Assembly: GCF_002794355.1 (NCBI RefSeq)
Contig: NZ_PGOI01000003.1
Location: 62,001-126,000, forward strand
Reading direction: 5' to 3'
DNA: 64,000 nucleotides
From: Pseudorhodobacter sp. MZDSW-24AT
GTDB taxonomy: Bacteria; Pseudomonadota; Alphaproteobacteria; Rhodobacterales; Rhodobacteraceae
Each line of letters starts with the position of its first letter. Positions within the stretch are counted from its first letter, which is position 1. This document shows positions 8,449 through 17,658 of this stretch, piece by piece. The notes below the pieces were generated by a model. It did not search any database. It saw only the letters and a program-made list of their open reading frames with translations, and was not told where the DNA came from. The translations under genes and the position numbers were made by a program.

Positions 8449-9498
8449 ATGAAACTTCACCTTGTCGCGGCCGTTGTGAGCGCCGCTTTGTCACTGCCGG
8501 GCGCCGTGGGCGCCGCCACGTTGAACACGTTGGACGGTCAGGCGCCGATTGTGATCGCCCATCGCGGTGCGGCAGGCTATTTGCCGGAACACACGCTGGG
8601 CGGCTATGAGTTGGCGATCCAGTTGGGCGCGGATTACATCGAGCCCGATCTTGCGCTGACCAAGGATGGTGTCCTTGTGGCCATGCATGACACCACGTTG
8701 CGCGGCACCACGAATGTGGCCACCGTGTTTCCGGGGCGTGAGGGGGAGCCGGTCCGCAACTTTACCTATGCGGAAATCCAGCAACTGACGGTCACGCCGC
8801 GCGGCCCGCAGGCAGGAACCACCTATCCCGGTTTCACGCCATCGATGGCCAACCCCTACCGCGTTCCGACCTTTCAGGAGGTTCTGGACTTTCTGGTTGA
8901 CTACAACACGGCCAATGGCACGCAGATCGGCATCTATCCCGAGGCGAAATCGCCCACGTCGGAATTGGGCAGCCGCCAGATTGTTCAGCAGTTGAACGCC
9001 GCAGGCTTCAACAGCGCCAATGACAAGGTGTTCATCCAGAGCTTTGATCTGAACGCCTTGCGCGCCATTGCCCGCATTCAGGAAGAAGAAGGCAGCAAGC
9101 AGCGTCTGGCCGCTTTGGGCGGGGTGTCGCTGTTGTCGAGCGGGGAATACAGCATTGGCGGGCTGACCTTGGCCGAGATCGCCACCTTTGCCGATGGCGT
9201 GGGGGTGAGCCTGTCGGGGCAGGCCTTGACCCAAGGCTTTGTCGACGCGGCGCACGCGCTGGGTCTCATCGTGCATGGCTATACCTTGCGCCCGCTGACG
9301 CAAGAGGCCTCGGACGCGCAAATCGCCACGCTGTTCCAGTTGGGCTATGACGGCTGGTTCACCGATTACACCGACCGGACCCGTGCGAGCCTTGATGCGA
9401 TTTTGCCGCCCTCGCCGGTGCCGCTGCCTGCGGGTGGCTTGCTCTTGGTGGGCGGGCTTGGCGCGCTGGCCTTTGTCCGCCGTCGCAAGGCGGCCTGA
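8449..9498 (+). CDS. Secreted glycerophosphodiester phosphodiesterase with VPLPA-CTERM tail
   Basis: A 349-residue GlpQ-type enzyme that would release alcohol and glycerol-3-phosphate from glycerophosphodiesters outside the cytoplasm. A Sec signal peptide (cleavage near residue 22) is followed by the GDPD core: AHRGAAGYLPEHT, IEPDLALTKDG and AMHDTTL give the expected catalytic His, Glu and Asp residues. The C-terminus is a VPLPA-CTERM sorting signal: VPLPAGG (from residue 324), a Leu/Gly-rich membrane segment and a basic end RRRKAA. This tail class is processed by a dedicated exosortase, not seen in this window. It sits alone, downstream of purN with a 160-base leader. Confidence 0.88.
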   Translation: MKLHLVAAVVSAALSLPGAVGAATLNTLDGQAPIVIAHRGAAGYLPEHTLGGYELAIQLGADYIEPDLALTKDGVLVAMHDTTLRGTTNVATVFPGREGEPVRNFTYAEIQQLTVTPRGPQAGTTYPGFTPSMANPYRVPTFQEVLDFLVDYNTANGTQIGIYPEAKSPTSELGSRQIVQQLNAAGFNSANDKVFIQSFDLNALRAIARIQEEEGSKQRLAALGGVSLLSSGEYSIGGLTLAEIATFADGVGVSLSGQALTQGFVDAAHALGLIVHGYTLRPLTQEASDAQIATLFQLGYDGWFTDYTDRTRASLDAILPPSPVPLPAGGLLLVGGLGALAFVRRRKAA

Positions 9499-9566
9499 CG
9501 AAAGGCCGGTCTTGGGCTGAGCCATCCTCATGCAGCGCCGCTTGGGCGGCGCTGCGACCAAGCGGC

Positions 9567-9590
9567 GGGCGGGCAAGCCCGCCCTTGTTT
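9567..9590 (+). terminator. Intrinsic terminator after the phosphodiesterase gene
   Basis: GGGCGGG and CCCGCCC pair around a CAAG loop, followed by TTGTTT (9585-9590). This is a compact, convincing rho-independent terminator about 70 bases past the stop. Confidence 0.7.
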
Positions 9591-9858
9591 GTTCTGACGG
9601 GCGCCTTGGCGCTTGCCCAGCGGTCGCGGAGCCATTGGGGGGGGCGGTCGGATCGCCGCGCAGGGCCAGAGGCGCATCTGGCCGTTTTGCCCCGGGTCAT
9701 CCCCGGATGGCCTTATTCTGTGCCATCACGTCGCGTGGCCGTCTTGTCGAAACCGGGCGGAAACGCGCATGCGGGGCTTTTCAAGGCGAAAGGCGACGCC
9801 TATAGCGAGAGCCTATATGTTGCGGGATGCCCCCGCGGCCCCTTGAAAGACGCGACCG
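9591..9858. other. Non-coding gap before rnd
   Basis: The whole gap between the phosphodiesterase and rnd is 360 bases (9499-9858). Apart from the terminator I see no gene-like frame. A GCCTATA direct repeat around 9798-9817 may lie in the rnd promoter region, but no clear -35/-10 pair can be assigned. Confidence 0.5.
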
Positions 9859-11016
9859 ATGCGCATGATTACCACGACCGAAGACCTTGCCGCGTTTTGC
9901 GAGGCCGCCAAATCCCAACCCTATGTGACGATCGACACCGAGTTCCTGCGGGAGCGGACCTATTGGTCGAAGCTGTGCCTGATCCAGATGGCGCTGCCCG
10001 GCAAGACGGGTGATGCCGTGCTGGTGGACCCGATCGAAGGCGAAGGCATGAGCCTTGAGCCGCTCTATGATCTGTTCCGCCACACAGGCACGGTGAAGGT
10101 GTTCCATGCGGCGCGGCAGGATCTGGAGATCTTTTTCGTCGAAGGCAATGTCTTTCCCGAGCCCTTGTTCGACACCCAGATTGCCGCGATGGTCTGCGGC
10201 TTTGGCGAGCAGGTCGGCTATGAAACGCTGGTGCGCAAGATCGCCAAGGAAAGCCTGGACAAGACCAGCCGCTTCACCGATTGGTCGCGCCGCCCTCTCA
10301 GCAAGGCGCAGATGGAATATGCCTTGGCCGATGTCACCCATTTGCGGGTGATTTACGAGTGGCTTGCAGGACAATTGGCCAAGAACGGCCGCGCGCATTG
10401 GGTGGGCGAGGAACTGGCGGTTCTGACCAACCCCGAGACCTATACCACCACCCCCGAAGAGGCTTGGTTGCGGATCAAGACCCGCACCACCTCGGGCCGG
10501 TTTCTCGCGGTGGTCAAGGAATTGGCACGCTTCCGCGAGGATTACGCGCAAAAGCACAACGTGCCGCGCAGCCGCGTGATGAAGGATGATGCGCTGCTGG
10601 AACTGGCCTCGACCCGTCCCACCACGGTGGAGGAATTGGGCCGCTCGCGCCTGTTGATGCGTGAAGGACGCAAGCCCGAGATCGCGGATGGCATTCTGGC
10701 GGCGGTGAAGGCCGGACTCGCGATGAAGCCGGAAGACATGCCCAAGGTCGCCGATGAGCGGGAGCAGATTCAGGTGAACCCGGCCTTGGCCGATTTGTTG
10801 CGGGTGCTGCTGAAGGCCAAGTCGGAAAGCCTTGGCGTGGCGCCAAAGCTGATCGCCTCGGCGTCGGATCTGGATGCGATTGCCGCAGGGGGTCGCGAGG
10901 TCGAGGCCTTGAGCGGCTGGCGCAAAGAGGCCTTTGGCGACGACGCCCTGCGGCTGTGCCGGGGCGAGATCGCGCTGTCGGCGAAAGGCAACGAAGTGCG
11001 GGTGGTGCGCCTGTAA
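9859..11016 (+). CDS. rnd: Ribonuclease D
   Basis: A 385-residue 3'-5' exoribonuclease of the DEDDy class, acting in tRNA 3' maturation and RNA turnover. Exo I is TIDTEF (D26, E28), Exo II is HAARQDLEIF, and Exo III is the YALADVTHL segment with the Tyr-x3-Asp pattern. An HRDC helical domain follows (about residues 210-290), then a C-terminal extension. ATG at 9859 is used; a second ATG at 9865 is also possible. The gene is convergent with the lipoprotein gene and only two bases separate their ends. Confidence 0.95.
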   Translation: MRMITTTEDLAAFCEAAKSQPYVTIDTEFLRERTYWSKLCLIQMALPGKTGDAVLVDPIEGEGMSLEPLYDLFRHTGTVKVFHAARQDLEIFFVEGNVFPEPLFDTQIAAMVCGFGEQVGYETLVRKIAKESLDKTSRFTDWSRRPLSKAQMEYALADVTHLRVIYEWLAGQLAKNGRAHWVGEELAVLTNPETYTTTPEEAWLRIKTRTTSGRFLAVVKELARFREDYAQKHNVPRSRVMKDDALLELASTRPTTVEELGRSRLLMREGRKPEIADGILAAVKAGLAMKPEDMPKVADEREQIQVNPALADLLRVLLKAKSESLGVAPKLIASASDLDAIAAGGREVEALSGWRKEAFGDDALRLCRGEIALSAKGNEVRVVRL

Positions 11017-11018
11017 CC

Positions 11019-11489
11019 TTAGCGACCGGTGGTGCGGGCCGAACGTGCGCCCTGCACCGTCACCCGGCTGATGTCTTCCAGCCGCCGGGCGGAAATGGTG
11101 GTGGCGGCGGTGACTTCGCGCGATTGCACCGTGCCCACCGCCGTTTGCGACAGCGGGGGCAAAACCCGGAAGTCCAGCACCAGATGGCTGGGGTCGTCGC
11201 CCGGAACCTCGACCAGATCGGCACGCCACCAGCCTTGGCTTTCCATCACCCCGGTCGCACGCACGATGGCGCCGCCGCTATAGGGCTCGATGCGCAGATC
11301 GGCGATGTCGGCCGCCAGAAGCCGGGGGTCGCGCGCTTCCACCACAGGGGTCAGGGTTTCTACCCGCTCGGACCGGCCGAACCAATTGAACGGGTTCAGC
11401 CGCGAGTCCCGCGCCGCGCCGCACGCACTGAGCACCAGAACAGCGACAAGGGCGGCGGTCACAGGGCGTGTCATCAGCGGGCGTGTCAT
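11019..11489 (-). CDS. Conserved lipoprotein of unknown function
   Basis: About 156 residues. The start chosen at 11489 gives a short basic N-region, a hydrophobic stretch and a lipobox LSAC, so the protein should be lipid-anchored (Cys about residue 23). The N-terminal text MTRPLMTRP is a small duplication that leaves several possible starts (11501, 11489, 11474). The mature part carries NPFNWFG just after the anchor and a beta-rich domain. I do not recognise the family; similar NPFNWFG lipoproteins appear common in Rhodobacteraceae. No pathway link to rnd or sufE is visible. Confidence 0.7.
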   Translation of the reverse strand: MTRPLMTRPVTAALVAVLVLSACGAARDSRLNPFNWFGRSERVETLTPVVEARDPRLLAADIADLRIEPYSGGAIVRATGVMESQGWWRADLVEVPGDDPSHLVLDFRVLPPLSQTAVGTVQSREVTAATTISARRLEDISRVTVQGARSARTTGR

Positions 11490-11668
11490 AGGTCCATCCA
11501 TTTTCGCTTTGACCTTGGGTAGCCGATGCACCTTGTTTTGAAAAGGGTGGGTTTTGAAAAGGGCGGCTTTTGCGAGGCATGGCTTTTGCCGTGCCACGGC
11601 GCGATCTGCACAAAGGGCTGGACCTTGGAGGGGCGGGAGATTACCTCAGCGGCAAAGGAGCAGCAGCC

Positions 11669-12076
11669 ATGGCCACCCCCGCCTTTGAAGAGATTGCCGA
11701 AACCTTCGATTTTCTGGACGATTGGGAAGACCGCTATCGCCATGTGATCGAATTGGGCAAGGCGATGCCGCCCTTGGCCGAGGAATTCAAGGTACCGGCG
11801 CTGAAAGTGGATGGCTGCGCGAGCCAGGTCTGGCTGCGCCCGGTGGTGGCCGACGGCCGCTTCGATTTTCAGGGCGACAGCGATGCAATGATCGTGCGCG
11901 GGCTGATTGCGATTTTGCACGCGCTTTATGCGGGCGTGCCGCTGGATCAGGTGGCGGCGGTGGATGCGCCCGCTGAACTGGCCCGTCTGGGCTTGAACGA
12001 CCATCTGTCGGCGCAACGCTCCAACGGGGTGCGCGCGATGGTGGAGCGCATCCGCGCCACCGCCACCGCCCCCTGA
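11669..12076 (+). CDS. sufE: Cysteine desulfuration protein SufE
   Basis: A 135-residue sulfur acceptor that takes persulfide from the cysteine desulfurase SufS and passes it to the SUF Fe-S assembly scaffold. The conserved active-site Cys is C50 in KVDGCASQVW, with the typical FDFLDDWEDRY and ELGK segments before it. The start ATG at 11669 has a good AAAGGAG site 8 bases upstream; an in-frame upstream start would add an unrelated tail. The suf operon is not in the window, so sufE stands alone here. Confidence 0.93.
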   Translation: MATPAFEEIAETFDFLDDWEDRYRHVIELGKAMPPLAEEFKVPALKVDGCASQVWLRPVVADGRFDFQGDSDAMIVRGLIAILHALYAGVPLDQVAAVDAPAELARLGLNDHLSAQRSNGVRAMVERIRATATAP

Positions 12077-12086
12077 GCGCTGCCGA

Positions 12087-13880
12087 CTACAGCGGCGCGC
12101 AGGCCTGAGTAAGCCAGTCGCGCACGGGGGGCGCGACGCGAGGCCCGATCTGCGCCAGCACCTGCGCGTGATAGGCGTTCAGCCACTCTTGCTCTGCCGC
12201 CGACAGCATGCTTGTCACGATCAAGCGCCGATCGAAGGGCACAAATGTCAGCGTCTCAAAGCTCAACTGTGGGCGATTGTCGCCCAGAGCGGGGGCCTGC
12301 TGCACCACGATCAGGTTTTCCAGCCGAATGCCAAAGGCCCCTTCGCGGTAATAGCCGGGCTCGTTCGACAAGATCATCCCCGGCTCCAGCGGCACTTCGG
12401 ACAGGCGGCTGATCCGCTGCGGCCCTTCGTGAACGCTCAGGAAAGCGCCGACGCCATGGCCGGTGCCATGGTCGAAATCCTGCCCTGCCACCCAAAGCGG
12501 ATAGCGCGCCAGCGGGTCAAGATCGCGCCCGGCAAGCCCTTTGGGAACGCGCGCGCGCGAGATGGCCATCATGCCTTGCAGCACCCGGGTAAAGCAGGCG
12601 CGCGCCTCATCCCCCGGATCGCCCCGGGCGATGGTGCGGGTGATGTCGGTGGTGCCGTCTTGATATTGGCCGCCTGAATCCACCAAGAGAAGTTCATTGT
12701 CACGCAAGGGGCGGTTGGTGTGTCGCGTCACCCGGTAATGGATGATCGCGCCATGCGGGCCTGCGCCGCAGATGGTGTCAAAGCTGATGTCATGCAGCGC
12801 GTTGGTGGCACGGCGAAAGCCTTCCAGCGCCGTCACCACGTCGATTTCCGTGACCGTTTCGGGCGGCTGGCGGTCCAGCCATTCCAGAAAGGCCGCCATG
12901 GCCGCCCCGTCGCGCAGATGCGCCTCGCGCATCCCGGCAATCTCGGCGGCGGTCTTGCGCGCCTTGGGCAAGCGGCAGGGATCATCGCCCCAGGCCACGG
13001 CTACCCCGGCCTCGGTCAGCGCGGCGCTGACGGCCAAGGGCGCACTGGCCTTGTCCACCCGCACCGGGCCTTGCAGGCGGGCAAGGGCGGGCAGGAAGGT
13101 GTCGGTCGGGCACAGGGTGACGTCTTCTCCCAGATGTGCGCGCAGGGCCGCGTCCAGCTTGGCCGCATCCGCGAACAGCGTGACCTTCGCATCCGCATGC
13201 AGGATGGCAAAGCCTTGCAGCACCGGGTTCTTCGGCACATCGGCCCCCCGGATGTTCAGCAGCCAGCAGATCGAGTCGGGCAAGGTGAGCACCGCTGCCC
13301 CTTGTCCGGCCTGCCACAGGCCTTCGGCCAGACGGGCGCGCTTGCCCGCACTGCTTTCACCGGCCAGCGTCTCGGGGTGGACAAAAGCACGGCCCTGCGG
13401 CGCCGCGGGCTGATCGGGCCAGACCGCATCCACCATGTTGTCCACCGCGCGCAAGGACAGGCCCGCAGGCTCCAGAGCGGCGCGCAGGCTCTCCACCTCA
13501 TCGGCGCTGTGCAGCCAAGGGTCAAACCCCACCACCCCCGCCGTCAGATGGTCGCGGATCCAGTCGCCCGGCTTTACCTCCGGCCAAGGCACCGGGGTGT
13601 AGACCTGCATGTCCACCTGCGCCTTCACCTGCACACGGTAACGCCCGTCGATGAACACCCCCGCCACATCCGGCAAGATCACCGCAAAGCCGGCCGATCC
13701 GGTGAAGCCGGTTAGCCACTGCAAGCGCTCATCCCGCGCGGCGACATATTCGCCCTGATGCGCATCGGCGCGCGGCACGATGAACCCCGCCAGCCCGGTC
13801 GCCTGCATCTGGGTGCGCAAGGCCGCCAGCCGGGGCGGGCCCTGTTCGGGGGCCGCGGGGCTGTCAAAGCTCTGGAACAT
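12087..13880 (-). CDS. pepP: Xaa-Pro aminopeptidase (M24B, aminopeptidase P)
   Basis: A 597-residue cytoplasmic metallopeptidase that removes the N-terminal residue before proline. It has the long three-domain form (two creatinase-like N-terminal domains plus the pita-bread catalytic domain). The five metal ligands are visible: D401 and D412 in VDSGGQYQDGTTD, H475 in HGTGHGVG, E507 in SNEPGYY and E521 in RLENL. The start at 13880 matches the conserved MFQSF beginning. The leader just upstream is formed by a dispersed repeat that supplies the AAAGGTG ribosome-binding site. The symbol is used for the family; this long form is larger than E. coli PepP. Confidence 0.93.
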   Translation of the reverse strand: MFQSFDSPAAPEQGPPRLAALRTQMQATGLAGFIVPRADAHQGEYVAARDERLQWLTGFTGSAGFAVILPDVAGVFIDGRYRVQVKAQVDMQVYTPVPWPEVKPGDWIRDHLTAGVVGFDPWLHSADEVESLRAALEPAGLSLRAVDNMVDAVWPDQPAAPQGRAFVHPETLAGESSAGKRARLAEGLWQAGQGAAVLTLPDSICWLLNIRGADVPKNPVLQGFAILHADAKVTLFADAAKLDAALRAHLGEDVTLCPTDTFLPALARLQGPVRVDKASAPLAVSAALTEAGVAVAWGDDPCRLPKARKTAAEIAGMREAHLRDGAAMAAFLEWLDRQPPETVTEIDVVTALEGFRRATNALHDISFDTICGAGPHGAIIHYRVTRHTNRPLRDNELLLVDSGGQYQDGTTDITRTIARGDPGDEARACFTRVLQGMMAISRARVPKGLAGRDLDPLARYPLWVAGQDFDHGTGHGVGAFLSVHEGPQRISRLSEVPLEPGMILSNEPGYYREGAFGIRLENLIVVQQAPALGDNRPQLSFETLTFVPFDRRLIVTSMLSAAEQEWLNAYHAQVLAQIGPRVAPPVRDWLTQACAPL

Positions 13881-13883
13881 GGC

Positions 13884-13905
13884 TTGCACCTTTCTGAAAT
13901 ACTCC
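13884..13905 (+). repeat. Dispersed intergenic repeat, type B copy 1
   Basis: GCACCTTTCTGAAATACTCC with a TT prefix, followed by a G-rich tract and a GGGGGGCAGCGCCCCCC hairpin to about 13940. In the sense of pepP (minus) it reads as a leader with AAAGGTGCAA just before the start codon. See copies at 44993, 45036 and 49621. Confidence 0.8.
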
Positions 13906-13962
13906 GGGGGGGCCGCAGGCGGGGGGCAGCGCCCCCCTCCGACCCGTCCGCGACGCGCCGGC

Positions 13963-15834
13963 CTATCCCGCCTTGCGCATCCCCATGACCCGCGCGCGCT
14001 TGCGCGGATCGGTGTCAAACAGGCCCGCCAATTGCTCGGTCATTGCGCCCGCCAGCTGTTCCACATCGGTGATCGTGACCGCGCGCTGATAATAGCGCGT
14101 CACATCATGGCCGATGCCAATGGCAATCAGCTCGACCGCGCGTTTCCGCTCGACCATGGCGATCACGTCGCGCAGGTGCTTTTCCAGAAAATTCGCAGGG
14201 TTCACCGAAAGGGTGCTGTCATCCACCGGGGCGCCGTCGGAAATCACCATCAGGATCTTGCGCGCCTCGGGTCGGGCGGCGGCGCGGCGATGCGCCCATT
14301 CCAGCGCCTCGCCATCGATGTTTTCCTTGAGCAGGCCTTCTTTCATCATCAGGCCAAGATTGGGGCGCGCCCGCCGCCAAGGGGCATCGGCGCCCTTGTA
14401 GATGATGTGGCGCAGGTCATTCAGCCGTCCGGGCTGTTGCGCCCGTCCTTGCGCCAGCCAACGTTCGCGCGACTGGCCGCCTTTCCAGGCGCGGGTGGTA
14501 AAGCCCAGAATCTCCACCTTGACCGAGCAGCGCTCCAGCGTCCGCGCCAGCACATCGGCGCAGATCGCCGCAATGCTGATGGGGCGCCCCCGCATCGAGC
14601 CCGAGTTGTCCAGAAGCAGCGTCACGCAGGTGTCGCGGAACTCGGTGTCCTTTTCCTGCTTGAAGCTGAGCGGTGTGGTCGGGTTGGCCACAACGCGGGC
14701 AAGACGGCCCGCGTCCAATGTGCCTTCCTCCAGATCGAAATCCCAAGACCGGTTCTGCTGCGCCTGAAGGCGGCGCTGGAGTTTGTTGGCCAAGCGGCTG
14801 ACCGCGCCCTTGAGCGGTTCCAGCTGTTGGTCCAGATAGGCCCGCAGCCGTTCCAGCTCGGCCGGTTCCGCCAGATCTTCGGCCCGGATCTCTTCATCGA
14901 ATTCGGTGGTGAAGACGGTGTAATTCGGATCGGCCGAAGAATGCGGGGCAGGGGGCGGCGGCTCCAGCGGCGCCTCGCCCTCGGGCAATTCGGCCTCATC
15001 GCCCTGTTCCATATCGGCGCTGTCTTCCATCGAGACCTGCGCCTGAGATTGGTCTTGCTGCTCTTCCTGACTGCGCTCGGGGCTGGCTTCGCTTTCTTCC
15101 TGCTCGGACTGCTCTTCGCCTTGGCTTTCGGGGCTGTCCTCGTCTTCCTGCGCCTCGTCATTGGACTGATCGTCTTCGGGCGCGTCCGGGTCGTCGCCCA
15201 ACTGGTCGCCATAGCCAAGATCGGAAATCACCTTGCGCGCCAGACGCGCGAAGGCGGCCTGATCGGCCAGAACATGGTCGATGTTGTCGAGCGTGCCGCC
15301 GGCCTGTTCTTCGATGAAGCCGCGCCACAGGTTCATCACATTGGCCGCCCCATTGGGCAGATCGCGCCCCGTCGCCAGATGGCGGACAAGATAGCCTGCC
15401 GCCACCGACAGCGGTGCATCCTGCGTGCTGGTGATCTGGCCATAGCCCTTGCGGTCGGCTTCATGCCCGATCTTGGCGTCGATGTTGCCCGCCGTGCCGG
15501 GCATCGCTCGTGCCCCCATCGCTTCGCAGCGGGCGGTTTCCATGGCATCGAAGATGTCGCGCGCCAGTTGCCCGGTTGGGGCGTAGCGGCTGGCGGTGGC
15601 CTCGTTGTGGAATTTGCGGCGCAAGGCAAAGGCATCGGCCGTGCCGCGCGCGAGCAGCACCTCGTCCCGCGTCATCCGGCGGCTGACCTGCGGCAGGCGC
15701 ACCCCATCGCGGTTCATGCCCGGAGGGTCGACCGAATAGGTGACGGTCATTTCCGGGTCATCGGCCATGACCTTGGTGGCTTCGGCCAAAGCCTTCTTGA
15801 ACGGATCGGCGGGGTTGTCGCTGGGTTTGCTCAT
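13963..15834 (-). CDS. cobT: Cobaltochelatase subunit CobT
   Basis: A 623-residue subunit of the aerobic CobNST complex, which inserts cobalt into hydrogenobyrinate a,c-diamide during B12 synthesis. The N-terminal helical domain is followed by a very acidic Glu/Gln/Ser-rich linker (about residues 205-300) and a C-terminal von Willebrand A domain with the MIDAS motif LLDNSGSM (D409). Its length is normal for the family. It lies 104 bases downstream of cobS on the same strand, the usual pairing. cobN is not in the window. Confidence 0.96.
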   Translation of the reverse strand: MSKPSDNPADPFKKALAEATKVMADDPEMTVTYSVDPPGMNRDGVRLPQVSRRMTRDEVLLARGTADAFALRRKFHNEATASRYAPTGQLARDIFDAMETARCEAMGARAMPGTAGNIDAKIGHEADRKGYGQITSTQDAPLSVAAGYLVRHLATGRDLPNGAANVMNLWRGFIEEQAGGTLDNIDHVLADQAAFARLARKVISDLGYGDQLGDDPDAPEDDQSNDEAQEDEDSPESQGEEQSEQEESEASPERSQEEQQDQSQAQVSMEDSADMEQGDEAELPEGEAPLEPPPPAPHSSADPNYTVFTTEFDEEIRAEDLAEPAELERLRAYLDQQLEPLKGAVSRLANKLQRRLQAQQNRSWDFDLEEGTLDAGRLARVVANPTTPLSFKQEKDTEFRDTCVTLLLDNSGSMRGRPISIAAICADVLARTLERCSVKVEILGFTTRAWKGGQSRERWLAQGRAQQPGRLNDLRHIIYKGADAPWRRARPNLGLMMKEGLLKENIDGEALEWAHRRAAARPEARKILMVISDGAPVDDSTLSVNPANFLEKHLRDVIAMVERKRAVELIAIGIGHDVTRYYQRAVTITDVEQLAGAMTEQLAGLFDTDPRKRARVMGMRKAG

Positions 15835-15938
15835 GGCAAGGCCTTTCGGGACCGCTCATCCGCCCTAGGGGGCGTCTTCGCAGGCAAGGGGGGCTTGGGC
15901 GAAGATCGACCGCAAGGGCAAGATGCGCGCGCCGCAGA

Positions 15939-16913
15939 TCACTTCATCGCCATCGAGGCAGCACTTTCGGGCAGTTCCTCGGCAAAGCAGCGCTGGTAGA
16001 ATTCGGCCACAGTCTGCCGCTCCAGCTCATCGCATTTGTTCAGGAAGCTCAGCCGGAAGGCATAGCCCACATTGCGGAAAATCTCGGCGTTCTGCGCCCA
16101 GTTCAGCACGGTGCGCGGGCTCATCACGGTGGAGAGATCGCCGTTCATAAAGGCCGTGCGCGTCAGATCCGCCACCGTAACCATCTGGCTGATCACCTTG
16201 CGGCCTTTTTCGGTGTTGTAATGCGGGCTTTTCGCCAGAACGATCGCCGCCTCGGCGTCATGCGACAAATAGTTCAGCGTGGCCACAAGGCTCCAACGGT
16301 CCATCTGGGCCTGGTTGATCTGCTGGGTGCCGTGATAAAGCCCGGTGGTGTCACCAAGCCCCACGGTGTTGGCGGTGGCAAACAGCCGGAAGGACGGGTG
16401 CGGGGCAATGATCTCGTTCTGGTCCAGCAGCGTCAGCTTGCCATCGGTTTCCAGCACGCGCTGGATCACGAACATCACATCGGCGCGGCCTGCGTCGTAT
16501 TCATCGAACACGATCGCCACCGGGTTGCGCAGCGCCCAAGGCAGGATGCCTTCGTGGAATTCGGTGACCTGCTTGCCGTCGCGCAGCTTGATCGCATCCT
16601 TGCCGATCAGGTCGATCCGGCTGATGTGGCTGTCAAGATTCACCCGCACCGCAGGCCAGTTCAGCCGAGCGGCGACCTGTTCGATATGGGTGGATTTGCC
16701 CGTCCCGTGATAGCCTTGGATCATCACACGACGGTTGTAGGCAAAGCCCGCAAGGATGGCGAGCGTGGTGTCAGGGTCGAACTTGTAGGTCGGATCAACC
16801 GCCGGAACCCGATCTGTCGCTTCGGCAAAAGCCTTGACCTTCATATCGGTGTCGATGCCGAACACCTCACGCACAGAGATTTCTTCAGTCGGTTTCATCG
16901 CGTGATCCAGCAT
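15939..16913 (-). CDS. cobS: Cobaltochelatase subunit CobS
   Basis: A 324-residue AAA+ ATPase (MoxR-like) that powers cobalt insertion together with CobT and CobN. Walker A is GYHGTGKST (K73), Walker B is [11 protein letters not shown]. The conserved N-terminal [11 protein letters not shown] segment is intact. The start at 16913 was chosen because AGGA lies about 10 bases upstream; starts at 16898 and 16946 are alternatives. It forms an operon-like pair with cobT. Confidence 0.95.
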   Translation of the reverse strand: MLDHAMKPTEEISVREVFGIDTDMKVKAFAEATDRVPAVDPTYKFDPDTTLAILAGFAYNRRVMIQGYHGTGKSTHIEQVAARLNWPAVRVNLDSHISRIDLIGKDAIKLRDGKQVTEFHEGILPWALRNPVAIVFDEYDAGRADVMFVIQRVLETDGKLTLLDQNEIIAPHPSFRLFATANTVGLGDTTGLYHGTQQINQAQMDRWSLVATLNYLSHDAEAAIVLAKSPHYNTEKGRKVISQMVTVADLTRTAFMNGDLSTVMSPRTVLNWAQNAEIFRNVGYAFRLSFLNKCDELERQTVAEFYQRCFAEELPESAASMAMK

Positions 16914-17100
16914 CTTGTTCAGTCCTGTCCCGGCCTTTTGGCCCATTTCCGGTGAAGTTGTGGAACATAACGCAGCGGGGTTCAAGGGGAAGGGGGCAAA
17001 GCCTGTGATTGTGGCGGCGGATCGCGTTTGCGTGAAGCCGAAACCTTTTGCGCGCGGGGGCCGTAAACAGGGCGTATGCTATCCGAAACGGGAGATGAGA

Positions 17101-17565
17101 ATGAACAGACGTGCAGTCGTTTTGGGGGGCGTGGCCTTGATGGTCATGGGGCCGAAGGCTTGGGCCTCCGACGGTGTCTTCGAATTTCAGCTGTCTGAGG
17201 CCGAATGGCGCGCGCGGCTGAGCGATCTGTCCTACCGCGTGCTGCGCGAGGAGGCCACCGAGCGCGCCTTCACCAGCCCGCTCGACAAGGAGACGCGGGC
17301 GGGCACCTATCACTGCGGGGGCTGTGATCTGCCGGCGTTCTCGTCGCAGCACAAATATGACAGCGGCACCGGCTGGCCCAGCTTCTGGCAACCCTTGCCC
17401 GATGCTGTGCGCACCAAGGAAGACCGCAGCCTGTTCGGGGTGCGCACCGAGGTGCATTGCCGCCGCTGTGGCGGACATTTCGGCCATGTGTTCGGCGATG
17501 GTCCGCAGCCCACGGGCAAGCGCTATTGCATGAACGGGGCGGCGCTGACCTTTCGCGCGGCCTGA
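17101..17565 (+). CDS. msrB: Exported methionine-R-sulfoxide reductase
   Basis: A 154-residue MsrB that reduces methionine-R-sulfoxide in proteins. The start ATG at 17101 follows GGAG by six bases and yields an export signal with a twin-arginine-like start (MNRRAVVLGG) and a WAS cleavage region, so the enzyme probably works in the periplasm. The Zn-binding pairs are C72/C75 and C120/C123, and the catalytic Cys is C143 in RYCMNG. The SGTGWPSFW motif is present. A nested palindromic terminator separates it from the convergent J-domain gene. Confidence 0.94.
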   Translation: MNRRAVVLGGVALMVMGPKAWASDGVFEFQLSEAEWRARLSDLSYRVLREEATERAFTSPLDKETRAGTYHCGGCDLPAFSSQHKYDSGTGWPSFWQPLPDAVRTKEDRSLFGVRTEVHCRRCGGHFGHVFGDGPQPTGKRYCMNGAALTFRAA

Positions 17566-17572
17566 CGCGCAT

Positions 17573-17651
17573 CACGATTTTTCTGCGAAAAATCGGAAGA
17601 AAAAAACAGCGGGCAAGGCCCGCTGTTTTGATTTTTCGCAGAAAAATCGTG
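17573..17651. terminator. Nested bidirectional terminator between msrB and the J-domain gene
   Basis: An inner hairpin (12 bp: AAAACAGCGGGC at 17603-17614, GCCCGCTGTTTT at 17618-17629, loop AAG) sits between perfect 22-base inverted arms at 17573-17594 and 17630-17651. Each outer arm is itself a hairpin, GATTTTTC-TGC-GAAAAATC. T-runs occur on both strands, so it can end transcription from both convergent genes. Confidence 0.9.
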
Positions 17652-17658
17652 CTGCACG

